From positions 3,906,001 to 3,970,000 of the forward strand of contig CBDDIB010000002.1 in the NCBI GenBank assembly GCA_965228695.1: a stretch of 64,000 nt of DNA, in the 5' to 3' direction. The position numbers and the translations under genes were made by a program. This DNA is from JAJFJD01 sp965228695. Lineage in GTDB: Bacteria; Pseudomonadota; Alphaproteobacteria; UBA8366. This document shows positions 53,108 to 62,628 of this stretch, piece by piece. The notes below the pieces were generated by a model. The model saw only the letters and a list, made by a program, of their open reading frames with translations, was not told the origin of the DNA and searched no databases. The stretch's first letter is position 1. The number at the start of each line of letters is the position of its first letter.

Positions 53108-54139
53108 ATGGATCAAGCTCTTCAATCTCCCATCTCCGGCGTCACCGCGTGGCGGCACGCCGATATCGACGAAGAATGGCTCTATACGTTCTCGAACGAC
53201 GATATCGCCGACCTCGAGAATGCGGCGCGCCGGGCGCAAGCGAGCGGGGAAGGGCATCTTGGATTCGCGCGCGATGACTTTCCGCTCGATGCCCTTAGCG
53301 AACGCATCGCCAGCCTCCTGCGCGATGTCGAGGGCGGCCGCGGATTTATTGTTCTGCGCGGCCTGCCGGTCGACCGTTACGACCGCGAGACGACGGAAAC
53401 CATCTACTGGGGCCTTGGACGGCATTTCGGCACGGCGATTTCGCAGAATGCGAAGGGCCAGCGGCTCGCGGAGGTCCGCGACCGGGGGCATGACTACACG
53501 GAAATCAATTCCCGGGGTTACACCACCCGCGCCCGACTCACGCCGCATGTCGACACCTCGGACATGACCGCGCTGCTGTGCCTGCACCCCGCCAAGGAAG
53601 GCGGATTGAGCACGCTCGCCAGTTCCGTCACGGTCTATAACGAAATCCTTGCCAAACACCCCGAGTATCTCGACCTCCTGTTTCGAGGATTCCATCACGA
53701 CCTGCGCGGCGAAGGCGTCACCGGGCGGCTGGACGAGGTCACGAACGCGCGGATACCGGTGTTCAGTTTCTGCGAGGACCAACTCAGCTGCTGTTTCAAT
53801 TACAAGGCGATGGAAACCGGGGCCGACAAGATTGGCGAGCCACTGACCGATTTCGAGCGCGAAGTACTCGACTTCTTCATCGAAACCGCGGACCGGCCAG
53901 ACATCCGCTTCGACATGGCGCTCCAACAGGGCGACATTCAGTTGATCAACAATTACGCGGTGCTGCATTCGCGCAGCGACTATATCGACTACCCGGAGCC
54001 GGAGCGGAAGCGCAACATGCTGCGCATGTGGATCAACTTCCACGTCGGCCGGCCACTCGTTCCCGCCTTCGCCGACCGCTTCAACACTGGCGCGCGCGGC
54101 GGCGTTCCGGTGGGGCAAGGCGGCGGATACCACATATAG
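53108..54139 (+). CDS. Fe(II)/2-oxoglutarate oxygenase, clavaminate-synthase-like
   Basis: A 343-residue TauD-superfamily enzyme, distinct from copies 1-3 by length and order. The iron site is TPHVDTSDM, with the distal His in YAVLHSRSDYIDYPEPERKRNMLRMWI. GRGFIVLRGLPVDRYD and CCFNYKAMETGADK are found in the gamma-butyrobetaine/clavaminate-like subgroup. It could hydroxylate a small amino or ammonium acid. The ATG at 53108 has a weak ribosome site; a TTG at 53072 is an alternative. The molybdenum hydroxylase gene follows 60 bp downstream. Confidence 0.85.
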   Translation: MDQALQSPISGVTAWRHADIDEEWLYTFSNDDIADLENAARRAQASGEGHLGFARDDFPLDALSERIASLLRDVEGGRGFIVLRGLPVDRYDRETTETIYWGLGRHFGTAISQNAKGQRLAEVRDRGHDYTEINSRGYTTRARLTPHVDTSDMTALLCLHPAKEGGLSTLASSVTVYNEILAKHPEYLDLLFRGFHHDLRGEGVTGRLDEVTNARIPVFSFCEDQLSCCFNYKAMETGADKIGEPLTDFEREVLDFFIETADRPDIRFDMALQQGDIQLINNYAVLHSRSDYIDYPEPERKRNMLRMWINFHVGRPLVPAFADRFNTGARGGVPVGQGGGYHI

Positions 54140-54199
54140 GCATGGTCGCCCCTGCATCGCGCCATCAACGACACAGGGCGGCTTACAGGGGCAGCTTGC

Positions 54200-56524
54200 A
54201 TGAATGACGGGCTCGACAGGTTCGGCGAGGCTCAAGCGCCGGCCCGTACCGAAGATCGCCGCCTGCTGACCGGCGGCGGCGAATTTACCGACGATTTCGA
54301 GGTGCCGAATCAGGCCTATGCGGCTTTTCTCCGTGCACAAGTCGCGCATGCAGATATCCGTGCCATCGATACGGCGGCCGCCGAAGCGGCCGACGGCGTC
54401 CTCGGCGTCTACACGAGCGCGGATTTGCGCCATCTCGGCACCTTCCCCTGCAGCAAGCCACCGGTGGACCGGCCCGGCAACGAGCTTGTCGTACCGCCCC
54501 GTCACGTCCTCGCGATCGACCGGGTCCGTCATGTCGGCGAGCCGATCGCCTGCGTGGTCGCCGAAACCTACGAAGCAGCGCTCGACGCGGCCGAGTTGAT
54601 CGACCTCACGATGGAACCGCTTCCGGCGGTCCAGGATGTCGAAACCGCCGTCGCACCCGGCGCCGTGCAGCTTTATCCCAATGCGGACCGCAACATCGCG
54701 ATCGACTGGACCTTCGGCGATTCGGACGGCGCCGCGAAGGTCTTCGACGACGCCGCACATGTCGCCCGCGTCTCCATCGACAACAACCGTCTGGCGGTCT
54801 GCGCGATGGAACCCCGCGCCGCAATCGCCAGCTACGATCCGGAAGCCGACAAATACACCCTCCGGGCGGGATCGCAGGGCGTCATCGGCATGCGCAACAC
54901 CTTGGCGAATGCGATCCTCCGCATCGACGAGGAACGGCTGCGCGTCCTGTCCGGCGATGTCGGCGGCGGCTTTGGCATGAAGACCCAGCCCTATCCCGAA
55001 TACGCGGCAATCCTGGTCGCCGCCAAGAATTTGGGCCGGCCCGTGCGATGGACCGCGACGCGCGGGGAAAGTTTCCTCAGCGACAACCAGGCCCGCGACG
55101 GCATTATCCACGGCGAATTGGCATTGGATGGCCAAGGCCGGTTCCTGGGGCTGCGCGCGTCGGTGATGGCCAATATGGGGGCCTATCTCGCCAACGGCCC
55201 CGGGATCGCGACCCGCAACATGGCGTGGTGCCTATCCGGCATGTACGCCCTGCCGATAATCCACTTGAACGTCAAATGCATCTTCACCAACACCGCCCCC
55301 ATCGGCCCCTATCGCGGCGCCGGACGGCCCGAAGCAAGCTATGTGCTGGAACGGTTGGTCGACCAAGCCGCCGCGGACCTGGACTGCGACCCGATCGAAT
55401 TGCGCCGCATGAATCTCATTCCGGTATCCGCCATGCCGTATCAAACGGCGGTCGAACAGGTCTATGACAGCGGAGATTTCGCGGCGGTGCTGGACGCGGC
55501 CCTTCCCGTCGCCGATTGGTCGGGGTTCGAGGCGCGGCGGCAGCGATCCGCCGACGACGGCAAGATCCGGGGCATCGGTATCGCCTGCGTCCTGGAGCAC
55601 GCAGCCGCGAACCGCGCCGAGTCCGCCCGGATCACCGTCGACGAGGCGGGCCAGATCAACGTCTACACCGGCGCGCAGAGCCAGGGACAGGGACACTTCA
55701 CGAGCTTTGCGCAGGTGGTCGCGGAACAGCTCGGCGTCTCCCCGGAAACTGTGCTGGTATGCGAAGGCGATAGCGACACAGCACCCAACGGCGGCGCGAC
55801 CACCGGGTCCCGGTCCTTGGTCGTGTGCGGCGGTGCGTTCGTCGACGCCTGCGGCGCATTGGTCGAGAGCGGCATGGACATGGCCGCGCATATCCTCGAG
55901 ACCTCGACCGCCGACATCGAATTTCGGGAGGGCCGCTTTCTGGTGGCCGGCACCGACCGCGCTGTCACCCTGCACGAGGTGGCCATCGCCGCCGCCGCAC
56001 CCGGATGGCCAGGCACCCTGCCCCCGTCGCTGGCCGCGTCCGTGGATTACGAAGCCGCCGCGCCGACCTATCCCAACGGCTGCCACATCTGCGAAGTGGA
56101 GATCGACCCGGATACCGGGCAAACGACTCTGTGCCGCTATGCCGCGGTCGACGACGTCGGCCGGATCATCAATCAGACGATCGTCGATGGTCAGGTCCAT
56201 GGCGCGATCGTTCAGGGCGTGGGCCAAGTGCTCACCGAGTTATGCGTCTATGGCGGTGACGGTCAGCTATTGACCGGCAGCTTCATGGACTATGCGGTCC
56301 CGCGGGCCGACGACGTACCGTCCTTCGACCTCGCCTATCATGCGGTTCCGTGCACCACCAATCCGCTCGGCGCGAAAGGCGCGGGTGAATCCGGAACCAT
56401 CGGCGCCCTGCCCGCGGTTTCGAACGCGGTCATGAACGCGCTGCGGCAGGCCGGCGTGCAAGACTTCGAGATGCCGGCCTCGCCCGAACGGATCTGGCGC
56501 GCGCTGCGAAACGCCGCACGCTAG
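54200..56524 (+). CDS. Xanthine-dehydrogenase-family molybdopterin-binding subunit (lone)
   Basis: A 774-residue molybdenum hydroxylase large subunit. GGGFGMKTQPYPEYA, YRGAGRPEASYVLERLVD, GAQSQGQGHFTSFAQVVAEQLG and the catalytic E730 in KGAGESGTIGALPAVSNA are present. The AYRCSFR loop of CO dehydrogenase is absent, so this is a hydroxylase of N-heterocycles or aldehydes, not CO dehydrogenase. The usual FAD and 2Fe-2S subunits are not adjacent on either side. The ATG at 54200 follows GGGGCAG. Neighbours on the same strand are an oxygenase and GST, suggesting xenobiotic or heterocycle degradation. Confidence 0.9.
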   Translation: MNDGLDRFGEAQAPARTEDRRLLTGGGEFTDDFEVPNQAYAAFLRAQVAHADIRAIDTAAAEAADGVLGVYTSADLRHLGTFPCSKPPVDRPGNELVVPPRHVLAIDRVRHVGEPIACVVAETYEAALDAAELIDLTMEPLPAVQDVETAVAPGAVQLYPNADRNIAIDWTFGDSDGAAKVFDDAAHVARVSIDNNRLAVCAMEPRAAIASYDPEADKYTLRAGSQGVIGMRNTLANAILRIDEERLRVLSGDVGGGFGMKTQPYPEYAAILVAAKNLGRPVRWTATRGESFLSDNQARDGIIHGELALDGQGRFLGLRASVMANMGAYLANGPGIATRNMAWCLSGMYALPIIHLNVKCIFTNTAPIGPYRGAGRPEASYVLERLVDQAAADLDCDPIELRRMNLIPVSAMPYQTAVEQVYDSGDFAAVLDAALPVADWSGFEARRQRSADDGKIRGIGIACVLEHAAANRAESARITVDEAGQINVYTGAQSQGQGHFTSFAQVVAEQLGVSPETVLVCEGDSDTAPNGGATTGSRSLVVCGGAFVDACGALVESGMDMAAHILETSTADIEFREGRFLVAGTDRAVTLHEVAIAAAAPGWPGTLPPSLAASVDYEAAAPTYPNGCHICEVEIDPDTGQTTLCRYAAVDDVGRIINQTIVDGQVHGAIVQGVGQVLTELCVYGGDGQLLTGSFMDYAVPRADDVPSFDLAYHAVPCTTNPLGAKGAGESGTIGALPAVSNAVMNALRQAGVQDFEMPASPERIWRALRNAAR

Positions 56525-56767
56525 CCTACCTCCCGTTTTCTGATTCAGCCTGATTTTTCGGATGCGCCGCCGCTCCGTGCGGTACTCGTTCGATCGGAAG
56601 CATTCGAAGCGATAAAATAGGTAATTATTCTTTTTAATAGGAAAAGATAAATAACCATCGACCAGAATTAAGACAATATTTAGACAAATACTTTATTTAC
56701 GGCGCTCGAGATGTACAGTTTCGATATCGAGGTCTTTGGGAAATCTTTGGGGAACAAGGGTGGGGCT

Positions 56768-57520
56768 ATGAAACGATTGTTGCTGGCATCAGCACTGATC
56801 CCTCTCATGAGCGGACCGGGCTTCGCGGAATTCGATGCGGGCCGCGACGCCTTCATCCGCGGCGATTTCGCGGCGGCCTATCGCGAATTCCTGCCGCCGG
56901 CCACCGCCGGCGACGCGAAATCGAGTATCGGTCTCGGTTTGTTGCATGCCCGCGGTCTCGGCGTGCCGAAAAACATGGTTCAAGCCCATGCCTGGTTCGA
57001 CCGCGCGGCCCGGGTATCGGCGAACGGAAATTCGGTGGTTCATATTCTGGCAAAAACGAACCGGGATTTCCTGACCAAGCAAATGTCGACGGAACAGTTG
57101 GCGGAAGCGAAATTCAATGATGCGGCGGTCACCGCATCGAAAGACGCAGCGGTGTCGTTGGTCGGCGGCTTCGCCCCGGTCTACACCGGAAAGTCGATCA
57201 AGCGACGTGCGACCACCCGCAACCGACCACCGAAAACAGAACGCCAATTCAGATCCCGATCGGCTAAAAGCATCGTCCGGATTCAACTCGCCGCGCTTCG
57301 GGAGGCAAACGACAAGGCTGTCATGAGCGCATGGTCACGGCTATCGCGCAAGCACGTGCAATTGAGTGGATTGAAGCCGATCGTCAGCGAAGTCGATCTG
57401 GGGCCGAAGGGCGTCTTCCGGCGTCTCCGGGCCGGCCCGTTCGAGAGCCCGGAAGCCGCGCGCACCGCGTGTCAGGCGTTGCAGGCGGCCAAGCAAAAAT
57501 GCTTCGTGGTGAAGAACTGA
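56768..57520 (+). CDS. Secreted Sel1-repeat and SPOR-domain protein
   Basis: A 250-residue protein with a Sec signal peptide (LLLASALIPLMSGPGFA), a Sel1-type repeat (GDAKSSIGLGLLHARGLGVPKNMVQAHAWFDRAAR) and a C-terminal SPOR fold (about 178-250: IVRIQLAALREAN, ending RTACQALQAAKQKCFVV). SPOR domains bind denuded septal peptidoglycan. A basic linker (RRATTRNRPPKTER) separates them. It stands head-on to the SPOR-ParA pair, ending 22 bp before the SPOR gene's stop. It is probably part of the same division or envelope function. Confidence 0.85.
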   Translation: MKRLLLASALIPLMSGPGFAEFDAGRDAFIRGDFAAAYREFLPPATAGDAKSSIGLGLLHARGLGVPKNMVQAHAWFDRAARVSANGNSVVHILAKTNRDFLTKQMSTEQLAEAKFNDAAVTASKDAAVSLVGGFAPVYTGKSIKRRATTRNRPPKTERQFRSRSAKSIVRIQLAALREANDKAVMSAWSRLSRKHVQLSGLKPIVSEVDLGPKGVFRRLRAGPFESPEAARTACQALQAAKQKCFVVKN

Positions 57521-57542
57521 CGCGCTTCGCGGCCGTTACGGC

Positions 57543-59627
57543 CTACCGCGTTACGGGAAGGCACGCCTGCTTCTTGCCTTTCAAGCTGGCGCACATTGCG
57601 CGGGCGTCCTTCAACGTTTCGAACCGGCCGGTCTGAACACGATAGAAAGTGCCCCGCCCCGCAATCGCGCGTTTCTCGACTACCAGGTCGCGACCGCCGA
57701 ATTCCTTCGGGAAGGCCTTCTTGAGTCGGGCCCATTCGGCTTCCGCCCGCTTCCGCGACTTCACCGATGCCAGCTGAATGAGGAACTTGCCGCCGCTCTT
57801 GCTCGGCGCTGCGGCCGGCTTTTTCGGTGGCGTCAGGGCAGCGGTCTTCGATTCCTTCGGAATCTGAGCGGTCGCCGAAGGTTTCGCAGCGCTTGCCGGC
57901 GGCGTGGACGGCGGGCTTGCTTGCGGCGGGTCGGGCCGTACCAATGCCGGCGCCAATACCCGCAGATTCGGGACTTTTTTGGCCGGTTTTGCGGCCGCTG
58001 CAGGCTTTTGCGCCGACGGCAGTTTCGGTGCCGTGAGAACCGGCGGCGGCTGCACGTCAGGCACCTTTGGCGATTCAGCGGGAACGGCGGTCGTCGGAGA
58101 CTTGGCGTCCGGATCGGTGGCCGGTTTCGCCGTCGGCTCCGTCGGCTTGTCGGGCGCGGCGACAGCCACTTTACCGTCCGTACCGGGCGACGTCTGGCCG
58201 GACGCGGAACCTTTTCCGTCGGCCTGTGCTGGATCCGCCGGTTTGGCATCGCCGGCGCCCGATGACGGTGCCGCGGATTTGGACGCATCATCGCTCGCCG
58301 GTGACGGTTCGGGAGCCTTCGCGGTTACGGTCGGGGTTTCGGGCGCCTTCACCGCCGGTGCCGCGGGTGGTTTTAGGGTCTCGACCTCGATACCGGATGC
58401 GGATTTCTTGTCCGCCGCTGCGGGTGCAGGATCCGTTTTCGGTTCGGCCGTCGCTGTGGCTTTCGCCTTGCCGCCGGTCGTGATCGCCGTTTCGCCAGGT
58501 TTGCTGGCGGATTCGCCGAATCCCGGCGCGGCGATCGGGGGCGCCGCGGGTATGGCCGCCGAGCCGGACGGTGTTGCGGGCGGCTCAGGCGTTGGCGTAC
58601 CGCCCGATGCGGAGTCGCTTGATGCCGTACCACTTGGTGGCGTACCACTTGGTGGCGTATCGCTGGCGGCGTCCGGTTTTGCGCTTTCCCCGGACGATCC
58701 GCCAGACGTTGGCGTATCGGTGCTGCCGGCGCTAGCGACCGTTTCGGTCGGCGGCGTCTGTTCGGCGACCTGCGGCGTGTCCTTATCGACGAACCAACCG
58801 CCGGCGTACAATACGATTGCAACAATCCCGGTCAGCGCCGCCATGATGTAGACGAACCGCAGCAACCGGGCATCGCGCGCGGCTTCACGTTCCGCGTCGG
58901 CGGCCGCGGCGGCGGTTTCATCGACCGGCGTCTCGTCGGCCAACGTGTTGGGCATGATGGGCGGCGGGGCCGCGTCTTGCGGTTCCAACGCCACGGCGGC
59001 CGCCAACGCGTTATCCGCGTCGTCATCGTCAGTGCCATCCGTATCGTCAGTGCCATCCGTCGAAACGACGTCGTCCGTGTGGCCGAACGGCCGCTCGGAG
59101 GGCGGCTCGGACGCCGCCGCCGCGACGAGTCCGGTATCGTCCGTCTCCGCCTTGGTATCGAAGGCGTCGACAGTATCAACGGTTTCGGGCTGCGATTCAG
59201 CCGTTGGCGATCCCAGATTCGACAAATCCAATGCGGTATCCTGCACCGGATCGGTCGCAGGATCGGCGATCACCGGCTCGGTGACGATCGGTTCTGTGAT
59301 CGGCGGGTCGCCGGCCTGAATACCCTCTGGCAGCGTGAAACCACCCGAAACGGATTCGGGCTCGGATGCCGGACGCTCCGCGACATCATCCTGGTCGCCC
59401 AACGGAAGCCGGCCGAATCCCTCCATCGACTGGCCGTTGCCGGTTCCGGCCTCTTCCGAGACATCGGGCGTGTCATCAATCGGTGTCGACGCCGGTTCCT
59501 TGTTCGAAGAGTCCGTGCTTTGACCACTTGCCTCGGCGATCGAATATGGCGTTTCCGCCGGTTCAGCCTCGCCTTTCCGGGCGAGAAGGGAACTCGTCAG
59601 CGATGCCGGTTTACTCTTCTTGGTCAA
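57543..59627 (-). CDS. Membrane protein with long disordered linker and C-terminal SPOR domain
   Basis: A 694-residue protein. An acidic Asp/Thr-rich cytoplasmic N terminus (to about 250) precedes one transmembrane helix (about 253-275, VYIMAALTGIVAIVLYAGGWF), then about 340 residues of Pro/Ala/Thr-rich disorder with repeats such as PPSGTPPSGT, and a SPOR domain (about 615-694) with FLIQLASVKSRKRAEAEWARL and RVQTGRFETLKDARAMCASL. This is the FtsN/DamX-like layout: inner-membrane anchor, long periplasmic reach, septal peptidoglycan binding. It starts with TTG, overlapping the ParA stop (TTGA), so it is translationally coupled to ParA. Confidence 0.88.
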   Translation of the reverse strand: MTKKSKPASLTSSLLARKGEAEPAETPYSIAEASGQSTDSSNKEPASTPIDDTPDVSEEAGTGNGQSMEGFGRLPLGDQDDVAERPASEPESVSGGFTLPEGIQAGDPPITEPIVTEPVIADPATDPVQDTALDLSNLGSPTAESQPETVDTVDAFDTKAETDDTGLVAAAASEPPSERPFGHTDDVVSTDGTDDTDGTDDDDADNALAAAVALEPQDAAPPPIMPNTLADETPVDETAAAAADAEREAARDARLLRFVYIMAALTGIVAIVLYAGGWFVDKDTPQVAEQTPPTETVASAGSTDTPTSGGSSGESAKPDAASDTPPSGTPPSGTASSDSASGGTPTPEPPATPSGSAAIPAAPPIAAPGFGESASKPGETAITTGGKAKATATAEPKTDPAPAAADKKSASGIEVETLKPPAAPAVKAPETPTVTAKAPEPSPASDDASKSAAPSSGAGDAKPADPAQADGKGSASGQTSPGTDGKVAVAAPDKPTEPTAKPATDPDAKSPTTAVPAESPKVPDVQPPPVLTAPKLPSAQKPAAAAKPAKKVPNLRVLAPALVRPDPPQASPPSTPPASAAKPSATAQIPKESKTAALTPPKKPAAAPSKSGGKFLIQLASVKSRKRAEAEWARLKKAFPKEFGGRDLVVEKRAIAGRGTFYRVQTGRFETLKDARAMCASLKGKKQACLPVTR

Positions 59628-60337
59628 TTGGAATCCTGCCTTTGAACGTGACCGATATCGGTCGAGTCATTGGCCGCGGTGATGGTGCCGTCCGCACCAA
59701 CGGGCGTGGCTCGCATATTACGATCCAAACGTCCCTTAATATACTCCCAAAGCTTCGCAATTTCATCGGTGGACCGGGACGTATCGGACAATTCCATCAC
59801 CGTCCGTCCATCGATCATACTGGCCGCGAAGTCCACCCGCTGATGGATGATCGACGGTGCCAGAGTACCGTGCTGCGACAATGCGATAGCCGCCTCCGAC
59901 GTGATCCGCGCCCGGGGCGTTGCGCCGTTCACCACGAACACCAAGGGTTTGTTCAACGCCTCGACAAGTTCAACCGTTCGGCCGACGGACCGCAGATCAT
60001 GCGGGCTCGGCCTGGTCGGGATCAAAACCATGTCCGCCACCCGAATGACATCGGAAATCGTCGAGGTGATCGCCGGCGGTGTGTCCACGATGAGAAGATC
60101 GATTCCCAAATCGCGAAGTTGTTCAATATCTTGTTCAAGACGTTGCGTGGAGGTATGGACAAATACCGGCGTCGGCTGCTCGCGCTCGTTCCACCAATCC
60201 GCCAGGCTTCCTTGAGGATCCGTATCGATCAACGCAACCGATCCGACCCCTGACCGCTCCGCTTGTACCGCGATATGCCCCGCAAGCGTGGTTTTCCCAG
60301 AACCACCCTTCTGCGAGGCAACTGCCACCACGCGCAT
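59624..60337 (-). CDS. ParA/MinD-family ATPase
   Basis: A 237-residue deviant-Walker ATPase. QKGGSGKTTLAGHIAVQAE holds K10 and K15, LIDTDPQGSLADWW is switch I, and DLLIVDTPPAI is the Walker B region. This type moves or positions cargo on nucleoid or membrane by ATP-driven dimer cycling. GGGAGA precedes the ATG at 60337. No parB, parS or MinC/E gene adjoins; its overlap (TTGA) with the SPOR-protein gene points to a division or polar role rather than chromosome or plasmid partition. Confidence 0.92.
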   Translation of the reverse strand: MRVVAVASQKGGSGKTTLAGHIAVQAERSGVGSVALIDTDPQGSLADWWNEREQPTPVFVHTSTQRLEQDIEQLRDLGIDLLIVDTPPAITSTISDVIRVADMVLIPTRPSPHDLRSVGRTVELVEALNKPLVFVVNGATPRARITSEAAIALSQHGTLAPSIIHQRVDFAASMIDGRTVMELSDTSRSTDEIAKLWEYIKGRLDRNMRATPVGADGTITAANDSTDIGHVQRQDSN

Positions 60338-61230
60338 TCCCGTCTCCCTGTTTGCCGGATGCGCCCCTGTGTGAGGGACTTCGAATCTCGATTTATTGGA
60401 TGACCAGAGCATCACACAACTTGATTACAACTCATAGAGCGACGGAATCACTGTGGGCGCGCGACCAAGCAACGTAACCCGTTGACCTCGCCCGAAATAC
60501 GTATCGCAACAACGACATGAGAGCAGTGTCAACATGATAGGTCAACACTTAGTGTGACTTGGTACTCCAACCTACTCCATTTTGATTTATTAACCCTTAA
60601 CATACGTTAGGGTTTGTGGCGAAAGTATGGTCGTTCTTCAGTATATTCAACTGCCCTGAATCAACCGCAATTTAGCGCCCGGAGTAGGCGCCAAATGCGA
60701 ATTTTGCCCGACTCGCCTACAGAAACACCGCACACCGACCAACCGGGCCTGACGTTACTTGCTACATGAGGCTGTATACGCCGCAAATTGCAACCCGCAA
60801 GCCCGTCCCGTCCGGCCCCCCGCCGAAAATACGGCCCTTTCACCCCGTCGTCCGGCTCAATTCTCCAACCACATATGAAGCCTGCATACTACGAACGAAG
60901 CGAGCGGGCGGACCGTCGCTTGCGCACGCAGTCATCCTGACAATCCCACTCCTGATAGGACTGCGTTCCCTTAAAAGGGGCCCATCAGGCCGCCCGAAAT
61001 GAATGGCCTCGTCCGCAAGGAGTATGCCGCCCGGTCACAAGTACGAGGCGATCTACATCTTTTTTACTAAATACTTATCGCATTTTACCGGTTTCCGGCC
61101 CGCACCCATAATCCCATGAAAGATAAAGGCAAAGCGCACCGCACCATAACGAGCGGGCGCCGAATTCAGCCCGGCAAACCGGGCTTTCCGCCGCCAAAAA
61201 CGCTGAACGAGTGCATTTCGGAGACCGACG
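60338..61230. other. Large intergenic region upstream of the ParA-SPOR pair
   Basis: An 893-bp gap without a convincing gene. Features seen: an inverted repeat AACCCTTAAC-atac-GTTAGGGTT at 60592-60614 (one bulged T); direct copies of GTCAACA near 60527 and 60540, the second flowing into ACACTTAGTGT; and a stem-loop AGCCCGG-CAAA-CCGGGCT at 61168-61185 followed by TTTCC, 45 bp before the next gene's ATG. It must hold the parA promoter on the minus strand and the 61231 promoter on the plus strand. No tRNA or rRNA-like structure was seen. Confidence 0.55.
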
Positions 61231-61551
61231 ATGGGACAAGCATCGAGCAGATCAATTTCGTTCCGCCTACTCGGCGCCGTCGTCGGTGTGCTGATCGTGG
61301 TGCTTGGCATTCTGGACGTGGTTTCGACAAACCTCGTCCTGGCCGCGGGCGGACGGGAAATGAACCCCATCGTCGCCTGGACGATGGAGCATCTCGACGC
61401 TTGGTGGCACATGCCGAAGATCCTGATCCACGTGGTGGCCGGGATGCTCGTCTATCACATGCTCTACACGCGGTTCACCACGGCTTTGGCCCTGATGCTC
61501 GTATTCCTCTATGCCGTTGTCGTACATCACAATTTTTCTCTGGTTCTCTGA
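61231..61551 (+). CDS. Small membrane protein (DUF5658-like)
   Basis: A 106-residue protein with three hydrophobic segments (about 12-35, 62-80, 83-102). The text LDVVSTNLVLAAGGREMNPIVAWTMEHL resembles small DUF5658-type proteins with the motif D..ST......G..E.NP. CGGAGA precedes the ATG. A further membrane-protein gene starts 30 bp downstream. Function unknown. Confidence 0.7.
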   Translation: MGQASSRSISFRLLGAVVGVLIVVLGILDVVSTNLVLAAGGREMNPIVAWTMEHLDAWWHMPKILIHVVAGMLVYHMLYTRFTTALALMLVFLYAVVVHHNFSLVL

Positions 61552-61581
61552 ATTTCATTTTCCCTTTTAGGAGATGAATCA

Positions 61582-62319
61582 ATGCTCCTGCATTTCGGTT
61601 TCGGACTTCTGGCGGCAGTTGTTGCCGCCGTCATGGCCGCCGGCATCGCGCGCCGTCGCTATCGCCACCCGGCCGCGGCCTACGCGGTGGCCGCCCTGTT
61701 TCTGAACGGCATCGCCTATATCGCGCTGTTGCAGACCGCCCTGCTGCACCTGCGGCCCGAAACACTAGGTATGGGCAATTTCGCACCCGCAACCCTCTAT
61801 ATCATGTATTCCGGGGCCAGCGCGGCCGGGTCCGTCCTGATGACCATAGGGCTCGTCAGCGCGTTCACGGCGGTCGGACGGCCCTCGACCGGCGAAACCG
61901 GCCGTGCGGCCCCCTATGTCCGCGTGGCGCTGTTTGCCGCGGTGATTATGATCATCGCGGCCCCGTTCCTGGTCCAGAACCAACTCGCCATCGGGCGTGC
62001 GGCCGCGGCCAACAACGCGGAAATCGCCGCCTTGCGGACCAGCTATAAGGCAGGCCTCGACCGACTTGTGAAGCTCGGCGTGGTCCACCGGATCGAGGTG
62101 GACGACGAGACCGTCACGCATTACGTGTCGGAACCACTGTTCGCACTCGGGCCCCAGCGCCTTGCCGAATATGCGCGCGCCTCGATGATCTACCAAAGCT
62201 ACGTTTCCGGACAGACACCGAAACCAGTGGTTCTTCGGAACGCCGAGAACGACAGCAAAATCGGCACGTATCGGACGGACGGCGTCTTCGTACTGGAAGC
62301 CGATCTCCCAACCAAGTAA
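61582..62319 (+). CDS. Hypothetical membrane protein
   Basis: A 245-residue protein with four hydrophobic helices (about 2-22, 34-55, 68-92, 105-125) and a C-terminal soluble part of about 115 residues (from RAAAANNAEIAALRTSY). The C-terminal part has charged helices and ends in beta-rich GTYRTDGVFVLEADLPTK. No family is recognised. AGGAGA precedes the ATG. It is 30 bp downstream of the small membrane protein, so probably one operon. Confidence 0.65.
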   Translation: MLLHFGFGLLAAVVAAVMAAGIARRRYRHPAAAYAVAALFLNGIAYIALLQTALLHLRPETLGMGNFAPATLYIMYSGASAAGSVLMTIGLVSAFTAVGRPSTGETGRAAPYVRVALFAAVIMIIAAPFLVQNQLAIGRAAAANNAEIAALRTSYKAGLDRLVKLGVVHRIEVDDETVTHYVSEPLFALGPQRLAEYARASMIYQSYVSGQTPKPVVLRNAENDSKIGTYRTDGVFVLEADLPTK

Positions 62320-62628
62320 TATTATTTTTCTATCGTAATAACATATACTTATAGTCGATTTTTAATCTATTAACTTAAATATATACTGCAAATACCTAGA
62401 ATTGTGAAAATCGAGAATTCATACTCACCTGCCGATGGCGTCTGACCGCGGCAAATTCATGGTAAACGGCGCGGTTAAAATCCGCGGCCCAATGCCATCC
62501 GTGAACCCACCATTTACCATAAATCCCAAGCATTTAAATCAAAACCTTTACCGTTCCTTAAGATTTTTCCCGCAGGGTTAATCGACGGTGCATTTGCACC
62601 GGATTCCAAGATTTCTTTGAGGGGCGTC
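62320..62628. other. AT-rich intergenic region upstream of the MlaC-like gene
   Basis: A 309-bp gap, strongly AT-rich in 62320-62420 and again near 62520-62580. Several TTAA words occur but none with the 7-base spacing of a CtrA box. No hairpin with a T-run is evident. A promoter for the MlaC-like gene is expected here. Confidence 0.5.

Noticed and set aside
53081..55135. A 684-codon minus-strand frame.
   Set aside because: Antisense to the oxygenase and molybdenum hydroxylase genes, both with clear motifs.
54200..56524. Aerobic CO dehydrogenase large subunit.
   Set aside because: The AYRCSFR active-site loop is absent and CoxM/CoxS partners are not adjacent.
57904..58851. A plus-strand Gly/Ala/Ser-rich frame of 315 codons.
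   Set aside because: It is the reverse of the Pro/Ala/Thr-rich linker in the SPOR protein, which explains its composition.
59624..60337. Plasmid or chromosome partition ParA.
   Set aside because: No ParB gene or parS-like repeat cluster is nearby; the gene overlaps a SPOR membrane-protein gene instead.
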